Origin: an uncultured Alphaproteobacteria bacterium
Lineage (GTDB): Bacteria > Pseudomonadota > Alphaproteobacteria > Rhodobacterales > Rhodobacteraceae
Direction: 5' to 3'
Length of the DNA: 64,000 bases
Assembly: GCA_902580265.1 (NCBI GenBank)
Contig: CACHJY010000001.1
Location: 59,731-123,730 of the forward strand
Below, piece by piece: positions 18,260 through 26,797 of this stretch; position 1 is the stretch's first letter; every line of letters begins with the position of its first letter. The notes beneath the pieces are model-generated. The model did not search any database and was not told the origin of the DNA. It worked only from the letters and a program-made list of their open reading frames with translations. The translations under genes were made by a program, and so were the position numbers.

Positions 18260-19003
18260 ATGATTCTTACACCAGATAACAATAATAACTTGCTTCGAAC
18301 CATAGTTGAGTTCACTTATGCTGAATATGGTTCTGCATTAGAAATGTTAATTGCTGCCAAGAAAGTGAACTCACCTAGGTTGAAGATTGGTTATATTCAG
18401 CATTCAATTGATGAATATAGACATGCTAGGTTGTTAACAAAAGTCTTAAGCAACCAAGTTAGTAATGGAGTTGGAACTTTTGAAAAGGACTTTAAATTTA
18501 TTCCAGGAAACGTGGTAAAGAAGGGTTATCTCGATAAGAATGGTTTTCTTATTGAAAAACTTAACCTAAAAAAATTTGTTGAATTTGTTTACTCAAATGA
18601 GTTTTTGGCCAAGGAAGCTTTTGATAAACTGGCATTAAGAATTAAAGATGCTAAGTCTGTTAAATTTATTGAAAGTATAAGGGACGATGAAGAGGGACAT
18701 GCAGATGATTCTTTAGGTACACTAGATGAGATAATGGAAGATGAAAAAGGGCATCACGGTCATGCAAGAACTTATTATGAAAGGAACTATCCAAAGTCAA
18801 AAATCCAGTTTGCATTCTTTCGTGAGAAACTAAAAAATAGGTTCCGAGTTTTATACCTCAAAAATTTTAAATTTTTAACCTATGTAATTGACCCCTTGGC
18901 ACATTTATTAATAAGGATATTTGGGAGGGTTATTTTGCTAGTTAAAGTTCCCAGTTCTGATTCTAAAAATCTGATGGAAAGTTCATCATCTAGTATTATT
19001 TAG
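18260..19003 (+). CDS. Ferritin-like di-iron protein
   Basis: A 247-residue helical protein with two candidate di-iron half sites: EYRHA (Glu52, His55) and EEGHADD near residue 150, with further acidic residues in EFTYAEYGS and NEFLAKEAF. This is the E...ExxH repeat of the ferritin/rubrerythrin-like superfamily. The C-terminal third, with two hydrophobic stretches, may associate with the membrane. It may act as an oxidase or hydroxylase on a cell-surface building block (inference). The carbamoyltransferase and SGNH genes lie close by. Confidence 0.55.
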   Translation: MILTPDNNNNLLRTIVEFTYAEYGSALEMLIAAKKVNSPRLKIGYIQHSIDEYRHARLLTKVLSNQVSNGVGTFEKDFKFIPGNVVKKGYLDKNGFLIEKLNLKKFVEFVYSNEFLAKEAFDKLALRIKDAKSVKFIESIRDDEEGHADDSLGTLDEIMEDEKGHHGHARTYYERNYPKSKIQFAFFREKLKNRFRVLYLKNFKFLTYVIDPLAHLLIRIFGRVILLVKVPSSDSKNLMESSSSSII

Positions 19004-19015
19004 TGACCTGCTGTT

Positions 19016-19981
19016 TTGTTTAAAAGGCCTTTATTGTTTATTTTTTTGTTTCTTGTTCTTTTAGAGGTTTGCCTACGTATATCTCTACTTTTTAACCTAA
19101 ATGGGTTAAGAGATAACCCTATAGTCATTTATAATCCATATTGTGATCAAAATTACTGGCTAACAAGAGACATACCTTTGAAGGTATCTAATGACATTGT
19201 TTCACATCCAATACTTTCATATGCTAGAAAGTCTTCAAAACTTCCAAATACTTTCGATAATAGTGATGGTTCTATCCAGGAAGCCACCACAGCATTCTAC
19301 GGAACTTCTTTCATAGGTCATGAGATTTTTAAAAAACAAATCGAAGAGATAGATCTTTCTTACAGAAACTATTCTTTGCCGTCTTATGGGCTAGACCAAA
19401 TGTACTTATCATACCTTCTTACTGAAAAAAGGCATAAAGAACGAGCTATTGTATTTGGTTTTTTACTTGAGGATATTGATCGAATGCTTTTTATGTTCAG
19501 AGACTACAACAAAGTATTATTAAAAATGCGAGGAAACGAGTTAGAAACTCTCAATATGCCAATTCAACACTTAACCAAGCCAGTAAAAGGCTTTGAGCTT
19601 CTGTCATTGAAATCTGTATCAAACCTGTTTACCTTAATAACAAATAACTTTAATTTTTCAGCGTCGGAGTGCTTTAAATCGAAAAAAGTTGCTCTATTAA
19701 AATACATAATTGAAGACGTTATTTATAGATCAGATAAAAACAACCAGAAACTAATTTTTTTAACCTTTAGATTTGCAAAGGATTATTTCGATAGCAATTG
19801 GAGGTTTGAAGAAGTTAAAAAACTCTTATATTCGAAAGATATTGTTTGGATTGACGTTCAAGACTTATTATCAAGGGAGGTAAGTGATGAAAATCAATAT
19901 TTAAAGTTTTATGGAAAAGACAACCATCTAAATGAAAAAGGTTTTGCAAAAGTTGTTTCAGAAATAAATAAACATTTATAA
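19016..19981 (+). CDS. Membrane-anchored SGNH-like protein
   Basis: A TTG start at 19016 gives 321 residues with an N-terminal membrane anchor (about 4-24). AFYGTSFIGHE resembles SGNH block I, and a C-terminal DNHLNEKGF matches the Asp-x-x-His block. This layout resembles periplasmic SGNH/AlgX-like O-acyltransferases. It begins 12 bases after the ferritin-like gene, with no clear Shine-Dalgarno site, so it is probably in the same transcript. Its 3' end overlaps by 6 bases the end of a small convergent gene. Confidence 0.55.
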   Translation: MFKRPLLFIFLFLVLLEVCLRISLLFNLNGLRDNPIVIYNPYCDQNYWLTRDIPLKVSNDIVSHPILSYARKSSKLPNTFDNSDGSIQEATTAFYGTSFIGHEIFKKQIEEIDLSYRNYSLPSYGLDQMYLSYLLTEKRHKERAIVFGFLLEDIDRMLFMFRDYNKVLLKMRGNELETLNMPIQHLTKPVKGFELLSLKSVSNLFTLITNNFNFSASECFKSKKVALLKYIIEDVIYRSDKNNQKLIFLTFRFAKDYFDSNWRFEEVKKLLYSKDIVWIDVQDLLSREVSDENQYLKFYGKDNHLNEKGFAKVVSEINKHL

Positions 19982-20137
19982 AGCGATATAAGTAAATGGC
20001 AGAAAAACCTTTACTAATGAAAGAAGCCCTAGAAAGAAAAGAATGAAAAACAAAAATGCTATAATCAAAAATTGTACCATGCTGGTGTTTTTCCAAATAT
20101 TAGCTAACAAATTAAAAATATAAATTATGAATCTCAT
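19976..20137 (-). CDS. Small membrane protein coupled to the carbamoyltransferase (53 aa)
   Basis: A short gene whose ATG (20137-20135) overlaps the carbamoyltransferase TGA (20136-20134) in an ATGA junction, a classic sign of translational coupling. The peptide has one hydrophobic segment (about 20-42) and ends in LPFTYIAL. That tail resembles the other small protein upstream of the carbamoyltransferase (ends NPFVYNFF) and, from memory, the DUF5989 family found beside NodU/SxtN-type carbamoyltransferases. No other function can be seen. Confidence 0.6.
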   Translation of the reverse strand: MRFIIYIFNLLANIWKNTSMVQFLIIAFLFFILFFLGLLSLVKVFLPFTYIAL

Positions 20138-21849
20138 CTTTTATACAAACCCTCTCTTGTATAAATGTATTTAATATTCATTTGTATCAATGATAAAAGA
20201 GCATCTTCAAAATCATAAACCATCGGATCAGAAGAAACATTAAAAGATGTATTTGCTAATACAAGTATTTTATGTTTTTCCAAAGAATTTAAAAACTTAC
20301 CTAATAAATCCTCCTCATCGCAAAGTTGAACTCTGGCAGTATTATCTGCATGTACTACGCCTCTAATATCATTAATAGTATTTTGTTTTACCTTAGTGGT
20401 AATGCTCATCGTTTTATAGAGGTTGACAACTTTTTCATTTATTTCAAAGAATTTTCTTGCATTTCTATCTAAAACAGCTGGTGCCGTAGGCCGGTAATTA
20501 CTTCTATTTTTTATCTTTGAGTTTAGCTTTTTAACTATTTCTTCCCTATGACCATTACAAATTAAAGAACGATGTCCCAATGCTCTCGGTCCTGTCTCAA
20601 TGTTCCCATAGCATGTAGCAATAACTTCTCCGTTTTTTATGAGCTTAGCTACTTCCTCTATTCCCTCCTTCATCCCACAGATCCTTGTCATTCCTGTGTT
20701 TAGAAACTCATCACTCTTTTTTTTATTTATTTTAAAAATACCTGGAAAAAGATTTGAAGAAACGAGTTTACTATTTTTTTTAAAATTATTTTTAGATTTT
20801 AAAAAAGAATAATATGCGGAACCAATTGCTGCACCAGAGTCACCAGGAGAGGGGGGTGCTGCTAACGATTTAACAAAACTTAGTTGACTTAGCTTCATCA
20901 TAGCCAAGCTATTCATTGCTACGCCACCTGAGAAATGAAAGGCTGTAAGTTCTGTTTTTTCATAAGCGATTTGAAAAATCTTGTTCAGAAGGTTTTCAAC
21001 TATCAATTGAGCGGAAGCAGCTAGGTCTGCGTATAACTTAAAGTTTTTTCTATTCAATTCGAGAGGCTGTTCTGATGAACGAGGAGGGATTTTGAGAAGA
21101 GTTTCAAGCTTGCTAGAGTAAGACTGCTTGATGCTTCTAACGAAATCAAAATATGTATCATTTAAAATCAGTTTATCATTTTTTATGAATATTGTTTTGC
21201 AAAGATTTTCATAGTGTATCGGTTTTCCATAAGCAGCCAAACCCATAACTTTATATTCGCCCTCATTAACTGCAAATCCAAGAAAGTCAGTAATAGCTGT
21301 ATAAAATAAACCTAAAGAATTGGGGTATTCGCTGCTCCATACTTGATTGATTTCGTTTGAGTTTTTGACGTGATGGATAGAGCTACAGTATTTATCACCA
21401 TAACCGTCTACTACTACTGAGACGCAAGGAGTTTTCCCATTATAAAATATTGATGATAAAGTGTGACTTAGATGATGTTCGCAATATTCAACTGGTATAG
21501 ACCTAAGCTCCTTTATTTGAGACAAGTGATATTGAAAAATAATTGATGACTTCCAAACGTTTTTGAAGTAATTCCTTGTTAATTCATTATTAAGACTATT
21601 ATTCCTTACACTATGTTTAGCTACTGTTAACCATGCGCGAAATGGTTTCTCATAAAAGCATATTTTTTTCACATTATTTTTTGATAAGCTGTGGTCAAAA
21701 ACCAACTTTTCTAACGCCATCCTTGGAAATGAGCTATCGCCCTTAACTCGCGACAAAGATTCTTCTTTAATGAAATCCAATAGGTCTCCTTTTGGGCTTA
21801 AAAGGCAAACAGATGAGTCGTGAAAATAACCAGAAATACCTATGAACAT
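20134..21849 (-). CDS. NodU/CmcH-type O-carbamoyltransferase
   Basis: Transfers a carbamoyl group from carbamoyl phosphate to a hydroxyl of a sugar or small molecule by way of carbamoyl-adenylate. The N-terminal Kae1-like domain starts MFIGISGYFHDSSVCLL and contains the His-rich metal motif EYCEHHLSH and HFSGGVAMNS. The C-terminal YrdC-like/carbamoyl domain has GPRALGHRSLICNG and NYRPTAPAVL. Length (571 aa) is normal. It is the central gene of a three-gene minus-strand unit between two tiny membrane-protein genes. The acceptor is probably a surface glycan component, given the nearby SGNH and methyltransferase genes (inference). Confidence 0.87.
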   Translation of the reverse strand: MFIGISGYFHDSSVCLLSPKGDLLDFIKEESLSRVKGDSSFPRMALEKLVFDHSLSKNNVKKICFYEKPFRAWLTVAKHSVRNNSLNNELTRNYFKNVWKSSIIFQYHLSQIKELRSIPVEYCEHHLSHTLSSIFYNGKTPCVSVVVDGYGDKYCSSIHHVKNSNEINQVWSSEYPNSLGLFYTAITDFLGFAVNEGEYKVMGLAAYGKPIHYENLCKTIFIKNDKLILNDTYFDFVRSIKQSYSSKLETLLKIPPRSSEQPLELNRKNFKLYADLAASAQLIVENLLNKIFQIAYEKTELTAFHFSGGVAMNSLAMMKLSQLSFVKSLAAPPSPGDSGAAIGSAYYSFLKSKNNFKKNSKLVSSNLFPGIFKINKKKSDEFLNTGMTRICGMKEGIEEVAKLIKNGEVIATCYGNIETGPRALGHRSLICNGHREEIVKKLNSKIKNRSNYRPTAPAVLDRNARKFFEINEKVVNLYKTMSITTKVKQNTINDIRGVVHADNTARVQLCDEEDLLGKFLNSLEKHKILVLANTSFNVSSDPMVYDFEDALLSLIQMNIKYIYTREGLYKR

Positions 21850-21870
21850 ATAAATAGCATGATTAAAAAG

Positions 21871-22020
21871 TTAAAAGAAATTATAAACAAAAGGATTAAC
21901 AACAAATTGTTTAGAAATTAAAGTAGTGAAAAATAAAAAAATAAAAACCACTACTAAGGGGCCTAAAATAAGAAGTTTATTATTCTTTATAAGGATCAAG
22001 AAAAAATTTAATAAATTCAT
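21871..22020 (-). CDS. DUF5989-like small membrane protein (49 aa)
   Basis: A 49-residue ORF ending 21 bases before the carbamoyltransferase start, on the same strand. It has a charged N-terminal part with KNNK, one strongly hydrophobic segment (about 16-33) and the tail NPFVYNFF. Size, topology, PF-x-Y-x-x-F ending and position beside a carbamoyltransferase all match my recollection of DUF5989 proteins. It is too short for routine gene calling. Confidence 0.6.
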   Translation of the reverse strand: MNLLNFFLILIKNNKLLILGPLVVVFIFLFFTTLISKQFVVNPFVYNFF

Positions 22021-22333
22021 AATTTCTCATTTGCTAATCAAAGTGGTGTGGCAAGTAAACTTTCTTTATAGTAATCATAAAAATTTTATATATAAAACTT
22101 AATATGTACTAAATAATTAAAGATTTCAAAAACATTTTGATTTAATGTAAGTTTATTTCAAAAAGGAATGTCCTTAATCCTTTCTTTAAGCCTGTTTGAG
22201 GTTCAATCTATGTTTTTAAAGAGAAATTGCACCTATATTTTAGCGCATTATATAATAATATATATTTGGTTAAGACCAACGCTAGACTAGACAGACTAAC
22301 CTGACTAACCAGCCTAACTAAAGAGGTTAGGTT
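22021..22333. other. Non-coding AT-rich gap with micro-repeats at its right end
   Basis: 313 bases between the divergent carbamoyltransferase unit and a short plus-strand reading frame. No coding potential seen. The last 50 bases hold 9-base repeats and a hairpin, listed separately. Confidence 0.4.
22285..22320. repeat. Four degenerate 9-base tandem repeats
   Basis: Consecutive units GACTAGACA, GACTAACCT, GACTAACCA and GCCTAACTA. The units touch with no spacers, so this is not a CRISPR array. They lead into a hairpin in which CCTAAC (22313-22318) pairs with GTTAGG (22326-22331), with AAAGAG in the loop just before the ATG at 22334. Confidence 0.6.
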
Positions 22334-22429
22334 ATGTTAATAGATTTATTTAAGCTAGTATTTATATTTATAAGTTTCGTAATTTTAGCGTATCTCCCTG
22401 TAATCCATGCGAGTTCGTCATCATGGTAG
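22334..22429 (+). pseudogene. Signal-peptide-like 31-residue reading frame, probable gene stub
   Basis: An ATG after AGAGG opens a 31-residue frame: a charged start, one hydrophobic segment and an Ala-x-Ala-like end (VIHASSSSW), as in a signal peptide. It then stops at TAG. It could be the 5' end of a secreted-protein gene whose body is decayed, or a short leader peptide. The next reading frame overlaps it by 7 bases in another frame. Confidence 0.35.
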
Positions 22430-22644
22430 GGAAGATAACAGATAGTAAATTTTTATCAGGGTCTGTTATACCAACATTTATCGATGAACACCCACTATGC
22501 AATCCCAAATATCCTTTTGACTAATATCTTGGACTAAAGAAATATTATTTTTACGTATCTGCCAATGGGTATGGTTATCCAAACTTCTTGACTCTAGAAG
22601 TCAAGCCACTCAACATTACAAATATGTTAGAACAAATAGCTTAA
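22423..22644 (+). pseudogene. Decayed reading frame interrupted by a stop, unknown family
   Basis: One frame runs from the ATG at 22423 through GSVIPTFIDEHPLCNPKYPFD, meets TAA at 22522-22524, then continues 39 codons (including YYFYVSANGYGYPNFLTLEV) to a second TAA at 22642. The composition on both sides of the stop is protein-like (Tyr/Asn/Pro-rich). I read it as one exon-less gene fragment with a nonsense mutation. I do not recognise the family. Confidence 0.4.
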
Positions 22645-22735
22645 GTTAAAAATTATTATAAATTTTACTTCAGAATATAAAGAGTTTGATGCTGTTAAAC
22701 TAGCCAAACTAATAAAGAATAAACAAGTATCTCCA

Positions 22736-24154
22736 TTGGAAGTCTTGGAAAGTTGTATAGAATTAGTTGAACTTTATAATCCAAAAATAAATGCAGTGCA
22801 TCATAAGCTTTACGACTTTGCGAAGGATAATTTGCAGAAGTTTTCTAATGGTCTTTTTTTTGGAGTACCTTTTTTAATGAAAGATTTAGATAGTCCTATA
22901 GCGGATATTCCAAATTCTATGGGTAGCGAATACTTAAAAACTTTTAAAATGCCCTACAATAGCAGTTTAGCAGAAAGATTTTTAAAATCGGGTCTAAAAG
23001 TAGTTGGGAAATCCGCAACGCCTGAGTTAGGACTAATGTTTACAACAGAGCCCAAAGCATTTGGGCCAACAAGAAACCCGTGGGATCTCGCTATGACAGC
23101 CGGCGGTTCTAGCGGTGGTGCTGCTTCAGCTGTTGCGTCGCGGATTGTACCTATCGCTCATGCTAGTGATGGTGGAGGCTCTATAAGAGTGCCTGCAGCA
23201 TCCTGTGGACTAATCGGTTTAAAGCCCTCTAGAGGACGAATTTCGTTTTCTCCGAGCCACGGAGAACTTTGGGGTGGGTTGGCAACGCCAGGTATTTTAT
23301 CTAGATCAGTTAGAGACACTGCCTACATTTACGATAATATTTTTGGCTCAGAAATAGGGGATCCGTACACTCTTCCGTATGAAAAAGGTAGCTTAATAAA
23401 AGCGCTTAAATTTAAGAAAACTCTTAAAATAGGCTTCTTAGCCGAGGTTTTTTTACCAGTAAAGCTATCCGAAGAAGTTAAGAAAGCGGTGTTATTCAAT
23501 GCAAGACTTTGCTCTAAACTAGGGCATAAAGTAGAAGAAATTGAAATAAACTATCAAGCGATGGATCTTGCAAAAGCTTTTTTAATTTTAATTGCATGCC
23601 ATACATCACAGTTATTAGAGGAATTAAGGGTATTGAAAGGAAAAAAATATAAAAATTCTGAGTTAGAAAACACCACTAGAATGTTGGATTATGTAGGAAA
23701 AAGTTTTTCTGGCTATGATTATGCTCTTGCCCGCCATACGTTACAAGTAATTTCTAGAAGAGTTGTAGAACAGACAGAAAGCTACGACGTAGTTTTGTTA
23801 CCTGTAACGTCAGAACCACCAGCATTAATAGGCAGTTTAAGGCCCAAATTTACTGATGAGCTCCTTAATTCCATAGTAATGAACCTTAAATTAGGATGGA
23901 TTTTTAGAGTACCTGTCATCAGAGATGGTATTTTACAAAAGCTTGCCCCAGAAAATCTTTGGTATTCACCCGATACTTTATTGCAAAATGCTACAGGTCA
24001 ACCAGCAATGAACGTTCCTTCATATTGGACAGATAAGGGAATACCGTTAGGAACTCAATTTGTTTCTAAGATAGGGGATGAGGCTACCTTGATTGGTCTT
24101 GCAAGCCAAATAGAAGAAATTGCTTCTTGGAAACATAGAATTCCGACCCTATAA
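22736..24154 (+). CDS. Amidase-signature family protein, start codon uncertain
   Basis: The Ser-cisSer-Lys triad of the amidase signature family is present: Lys in VPFLMKDLD, and the Ser-rich GGSSGGAASAV followed by HASDGGGSIRVPAA. The family covers GatA, indole-acetamide and 6-aminohexanoate-dimer hydrolases; the substrate here is unknown. The first standard start codon in frame is the TTG at 22736. However, family-like sequence extends upstream (EFDAVKLAKLIKNKQVSP, in frame from about 22652), and no ATG, GTG or TTG is available there after the TAG at 22637. The real start may be ATT at 22652 or 22655, or the gene may have lost its start. The rest of the frame is intact to the stop. Confidence 0.7.
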   Translation: MEVLESCIELVELYNPKINAVHHKLYDFAKDNLQKFSNGLFFGVPFLMKDLDSPIADIPNSMGSEYLKTFKMPYNSSLAERFLKSGLKVVGKSATPELGLMFTTEPKAFGPTRNPWDLAMTAGGSSGGAASAVASRIVPIAHASDGGGSIRVPAASCGLIGLKPSRGRISFSPSHGELWGGLATPGILSRSVRDTAYIYDNIFGSEIGDPYTLPYEKGSLIKALKFKKTLKIGFLAEVFLPVKLSEEVKKAVLFNARLCSKLGHKVEEIEINYQAMDLAKAFLILIACHTSQLLEELRVLKGKKYKNSELENTTRMLDYVGKSFSGYDYALARHTLQVISRRVVEQTESYDVVLLPVTSEPPALIGSLRPKFTDELLNSIVMNLKLGWIFRVPVIRDGILQKLAPENLWYSPDTLLQNATGQPAMNVPSYWTDKGIPLGTQFVSKIGDEATLIGLASQIEEIASWKHRIPTL

Positions 24155-24355
24155 CTTTAGTGTTAAGATTTTTTTAATATTTATAAGTAATTCAAATAAG
24201 GCCTCTAAATAACGCTTTTTTAATTTTTATTGTAATTGCGTGATTATTAAAAAGGTTGTAACAAATATTTATTGTAATATTTATAAATGACCAAGAGATT
24301 GCCTTGAGCATTTATACGAAGCAATGTCTGAGGTAATGTAATCAATCTTTCAAAG
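24155..24355. other. Gap between the amidase and the TPR-SGNH gene
   Basis: 201 AT-rich bases with no supported gene. It presumably carries the promoter of the next gene. Confidence 0.35.
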
Positions 24356-26017
24356 ATGTCAGAAAAATTATCAAAAAGCGTTACTGAAATAGCAGAAATA
24401 GAAAATCTAAAAGGTCTAGATTTTTTAAATCGTAAATTGTTTAGCAAATCAATAAAGTGCTTTAAAAGGGCAATAAAAATAAATCCCAACTACGTGGACG
24501 CTTATAATAATTTAGGAGTTCTCAATAAGAATATTGGAAAATATGATGAGGCAATAAAAAACTATTCAATTGCAATAAGTAAAAACCCGAAATATGCAGG
24601 TGCTTACTATAATCTTGGTAATATTTACAGAGAGCTTAACAATACTAAGAGAGCAATAATAAATTATCGGGCAACAATAAATAATAATCCTTGTTATTCA
24701 GCAGCAATTATAAAGTTAGCAGATATTTATAGAGATACAAATGACTTTGACTCAGCAATTATTCTTTACAAAAGCTTTTTGGAACTAAAGCCTAGATCTT
24801 TTGATGCGTATAACAGTTTGGGCAGCATTTTTTTTAAAAAAGATATGTTAGATGAAGCAATTGACTATTACGAAAAAGCCATAAGTCTTAATCCAAATTA
24901 CTTTCAGGCAATAAATAACCTTGGTTTGGCTTTCAGAAAAAAAGGAATGCTTGAAAATGCTTTAATTTTATACAAAAAGGCTATCAATTTGGAGCCAAAT
25001 TCTATCAAGGTGATGAATAACATTGCATTCGTTTTGAAGCAAAAAGGTGAAATAGATAATTCAATTAAAATTTATAAAAAAATTTTAGAAATTGAGCCTA
25101 AATATTTTGAAGCATTGATCAGTTTACATAATCTATATTTGCAGACCGGTAAAAGCTTTTCAAATCTTTCTAAGAGGCAAAAGTGTCATGAAGAACTTAA
25201 ATGTTTTCCAAAGTATTGGATCCAAAATGCCATTCTAAACTATATAAGGGAAGACTTTAGAAGTTTAGAAAATTCGCTAAAACAATTCTGTATTTCAAGG
25301 AAAAGACGAGCAAGTTATTCTATATTAACTGATGAAGAAAAACAGTTTTGCGAAGCATATTACGTTTTTTTGAATAAACTTTTAAATGGTATTAATTACA
25401 AAAAACTGCCGTCACGTCTAAAAGTCTATCACATCGGCGAAAGCCATTGCTTGAGCTATGCAAACAGATTAATTGAGATCAAAGATAGGAGATATAAAAT
25501 TATCCCAAGAATCGTTTTCGGTACTAAAGCATTCCATTTATCAAACAGTGAAGAAAACGAATTTAAAGTGCTTGTTTCCAAAAACATCGATAGTTTGCCA
25601 AAAAATTCAATAGTATTCATGTCATTTGGAGAAATTGATTGTCGATTAAATGAAGGTTTTTTGATGGCATCTGAAAAGAAAAAAACAAATTTGGAGGTTC
25701 TGATTTCAAATACTGTAAAAGGGTACATTTCATGGATATGTGAGGCAATTCGCATTAGAAATCACAAAGTTTATATTTTTAATGTTCCAGCACCGATATT
25801 TCGTACTCAGCTTTCAAGAAGTACAAATTATTCCTTAAGGATGGTAGTTGAGATTTTCAATAAATATTTAAGAAAAGAAATAAGTGGCTCTAATTTACTC
25901 GAAATTGATATCTATAGCCTTACCTCCAACAGTCGTGGTTTTTCAAACCTTAAGTATCATTGTGATGGCTATCATCTTGACAGTAGGTGTCTTAAGCTCA
26001 TTGAGGAACAGCTTTAA
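24356..26017 (+). CDS. TPR protein with C-terminal SGNH-like domain
   Basis: A 553-residue protein. Residues about 15-270 form roughly eight TPR units with consensus such as AYYNLGNIYRELNN and AINNLGLAFRKKGM. The C-terminal half (about 355-553) holds GESHCLSYANRL, SFGEIDCR and a final DGYHLD. These are the same three blocks as in the SGNH-like protein at 15672-16562. There is no signal peptide or membrane segment. TPR fused to a glycosyltransferase or hydrolase domain is common in sugar-modification proteins. Its partner and substrate are unknown. Confidence 0.6.
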   Translation: MSEKLSKSVTEIAEIENLKGLDFLNRKLFSKSIKCFKRAIKINPNYVDAYNNLGVLNKNIGKYDEAIKNYSIAISKNPKYAGAYYNLGNIYRELNNTKRAIINYRATINNNPCYSAAIIKLADIYRDTNDFDSAIILYKSFLELKPRSFDAYNSLGSIFFKKDMLDEAIDYYEKAISLNPNYFQAINNLGLAFRKKGMLENALILYKKAINLEPNSIKVMNNIAFVLKQKGEIDNSIKIYKKILEIEPKYFEALISLHNLYLQTGKSFSNLSKRQKCHEELKCFPKYWIQNAILNYIREDFRSLENSLKQFCISRKRRASYSILTDEEKQFCEAYYVFLNKLLNGINYKKLPSRLKVYHIGESHCLSYANRLIEIKDRRYKIIPRIVFGTKAFHLSNSEENEFKVLVSKNIDSLPKNSIVFMSFGEIDCRLNEGFLMASEKKKTNLEVLISNTVKGYISWICEAIRIRNHKVYIFNVPAPIFRTQLSRSTNYSLRMVVEIFNKYLRKEISGSNLLEIDIYSLTSNSRGFSNLKYHCDGYHLDSRCLKLIEEQL

Positions 26018-26433
26018 TTATTTAGCTATACTAACATAACGTTCCTATGTCGAATTTCGAAATACACGATAGGAAACAATCGTTTAAATGATATGTCTTG
26101 TATATGAACACATATAGTAAATGCAAATAATTGATTTAATTGCATAATTATATTGATCAGAAGTAACGAGTGAGAGAGTAGGAGTTGAGATAGTTGGTAT
26201 AAATTATTGATTATCTTGGATAATATAAATGACGGCTGGGTAATTGGCAATATCTTTTTGGCGCATAATATATATTATGTTATTTTTTTAAATTTACAAA
26301 ATGGGATAAAACGTATAAAATACAGTTACTAAATCAATTATCCCTTTATTTAAATTTTTAAGCCAACTCGGTAAAAAAGTTTCAAGTTTATCGAATCCTT
26401 AATTTCAGAGAATTCTAAGCGTGCTAACACCTT
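26018..26433. other. 416-base region without a supported gene
   Basis: AT-rich, with short runs and no convincing coding frame. A 74-codon minus-strand frame within it is low-complexity and has no family features. It lies just downstream of a truncated aldehyde dehydrogenase, so it may be the decayed remainder of that gene, but I cannot trace homology in it. Confidence 0.4.
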
Positions 26434-26670
26434 TTATTTGTGATCGAGAGACCCGTCTAACGCTGCTTCAACATCGTCTGCACCCGACCTAGCAATCTCA
26501 CATAGGACTTCTCCCGTTATCGGTGTCGGATTCTCAAAATATTGACCAGTTTTTGGTTCAACAAATTTACCATTAATAAAATTATTATATCTGCTTTTAA
26601 ATGGGAAACTAATATCTAAATGTTTTACACTTAAAGCAAAGGTTGTCATAGTACTACTAGCACCATCCAT
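26434..26670 (-). pseudogene. N-terminal stub of an aldehyde dehydrogenase
   Basis: A 78-codon frame with a good ribosome site (GGAGG, 5 bases before ATG). It contains YNNFINGKFVEPKTGQYFEN, then PITGEVLCEIARSGADDVEAALD. This is the N-terminal strand-and-helix region of NAD-dependent aldehyde dehydrogenases of the acetaldehyde dehydrogenase (AldA/ExaC-like) group. It then ends at a stop after SLDHK. The roughly 430 residues with the NAD-binding fold, catalytic Cys and Glu are missing. Confidence 0.7.
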
Positions 26671-26797
26671 AGTTACCTCCCTTAGGTTTATATTATTCCC
26701 AGTCTTTTATAGTTTACCTTAGGTAAAAAACATTAATCAACAACAATATTCAGAAATTAAGTGTTTTATTGACGCACCAATTAGTTTTTACAAATTT

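Noticed and set aside
19815..20096. 93-codon minus-strand frame antisense to the SGNH gene end
   Set aside because: It mostly mirrors the SGNH gene; the neighbouring frame at 19976-20137 with the ATGA overlap and membrane segment is the better gene.
22285..22320. CRISPR-like repeat array
   Set aside because: Units are 9 bases, touch each other without spacers, and no cas genes are present.
26026..26250. 74-codon minus-strand frame as a gene
   Set aside because: Low-complexity Leu/Ile/Gln-rich sequence without a ribosome site or family features.
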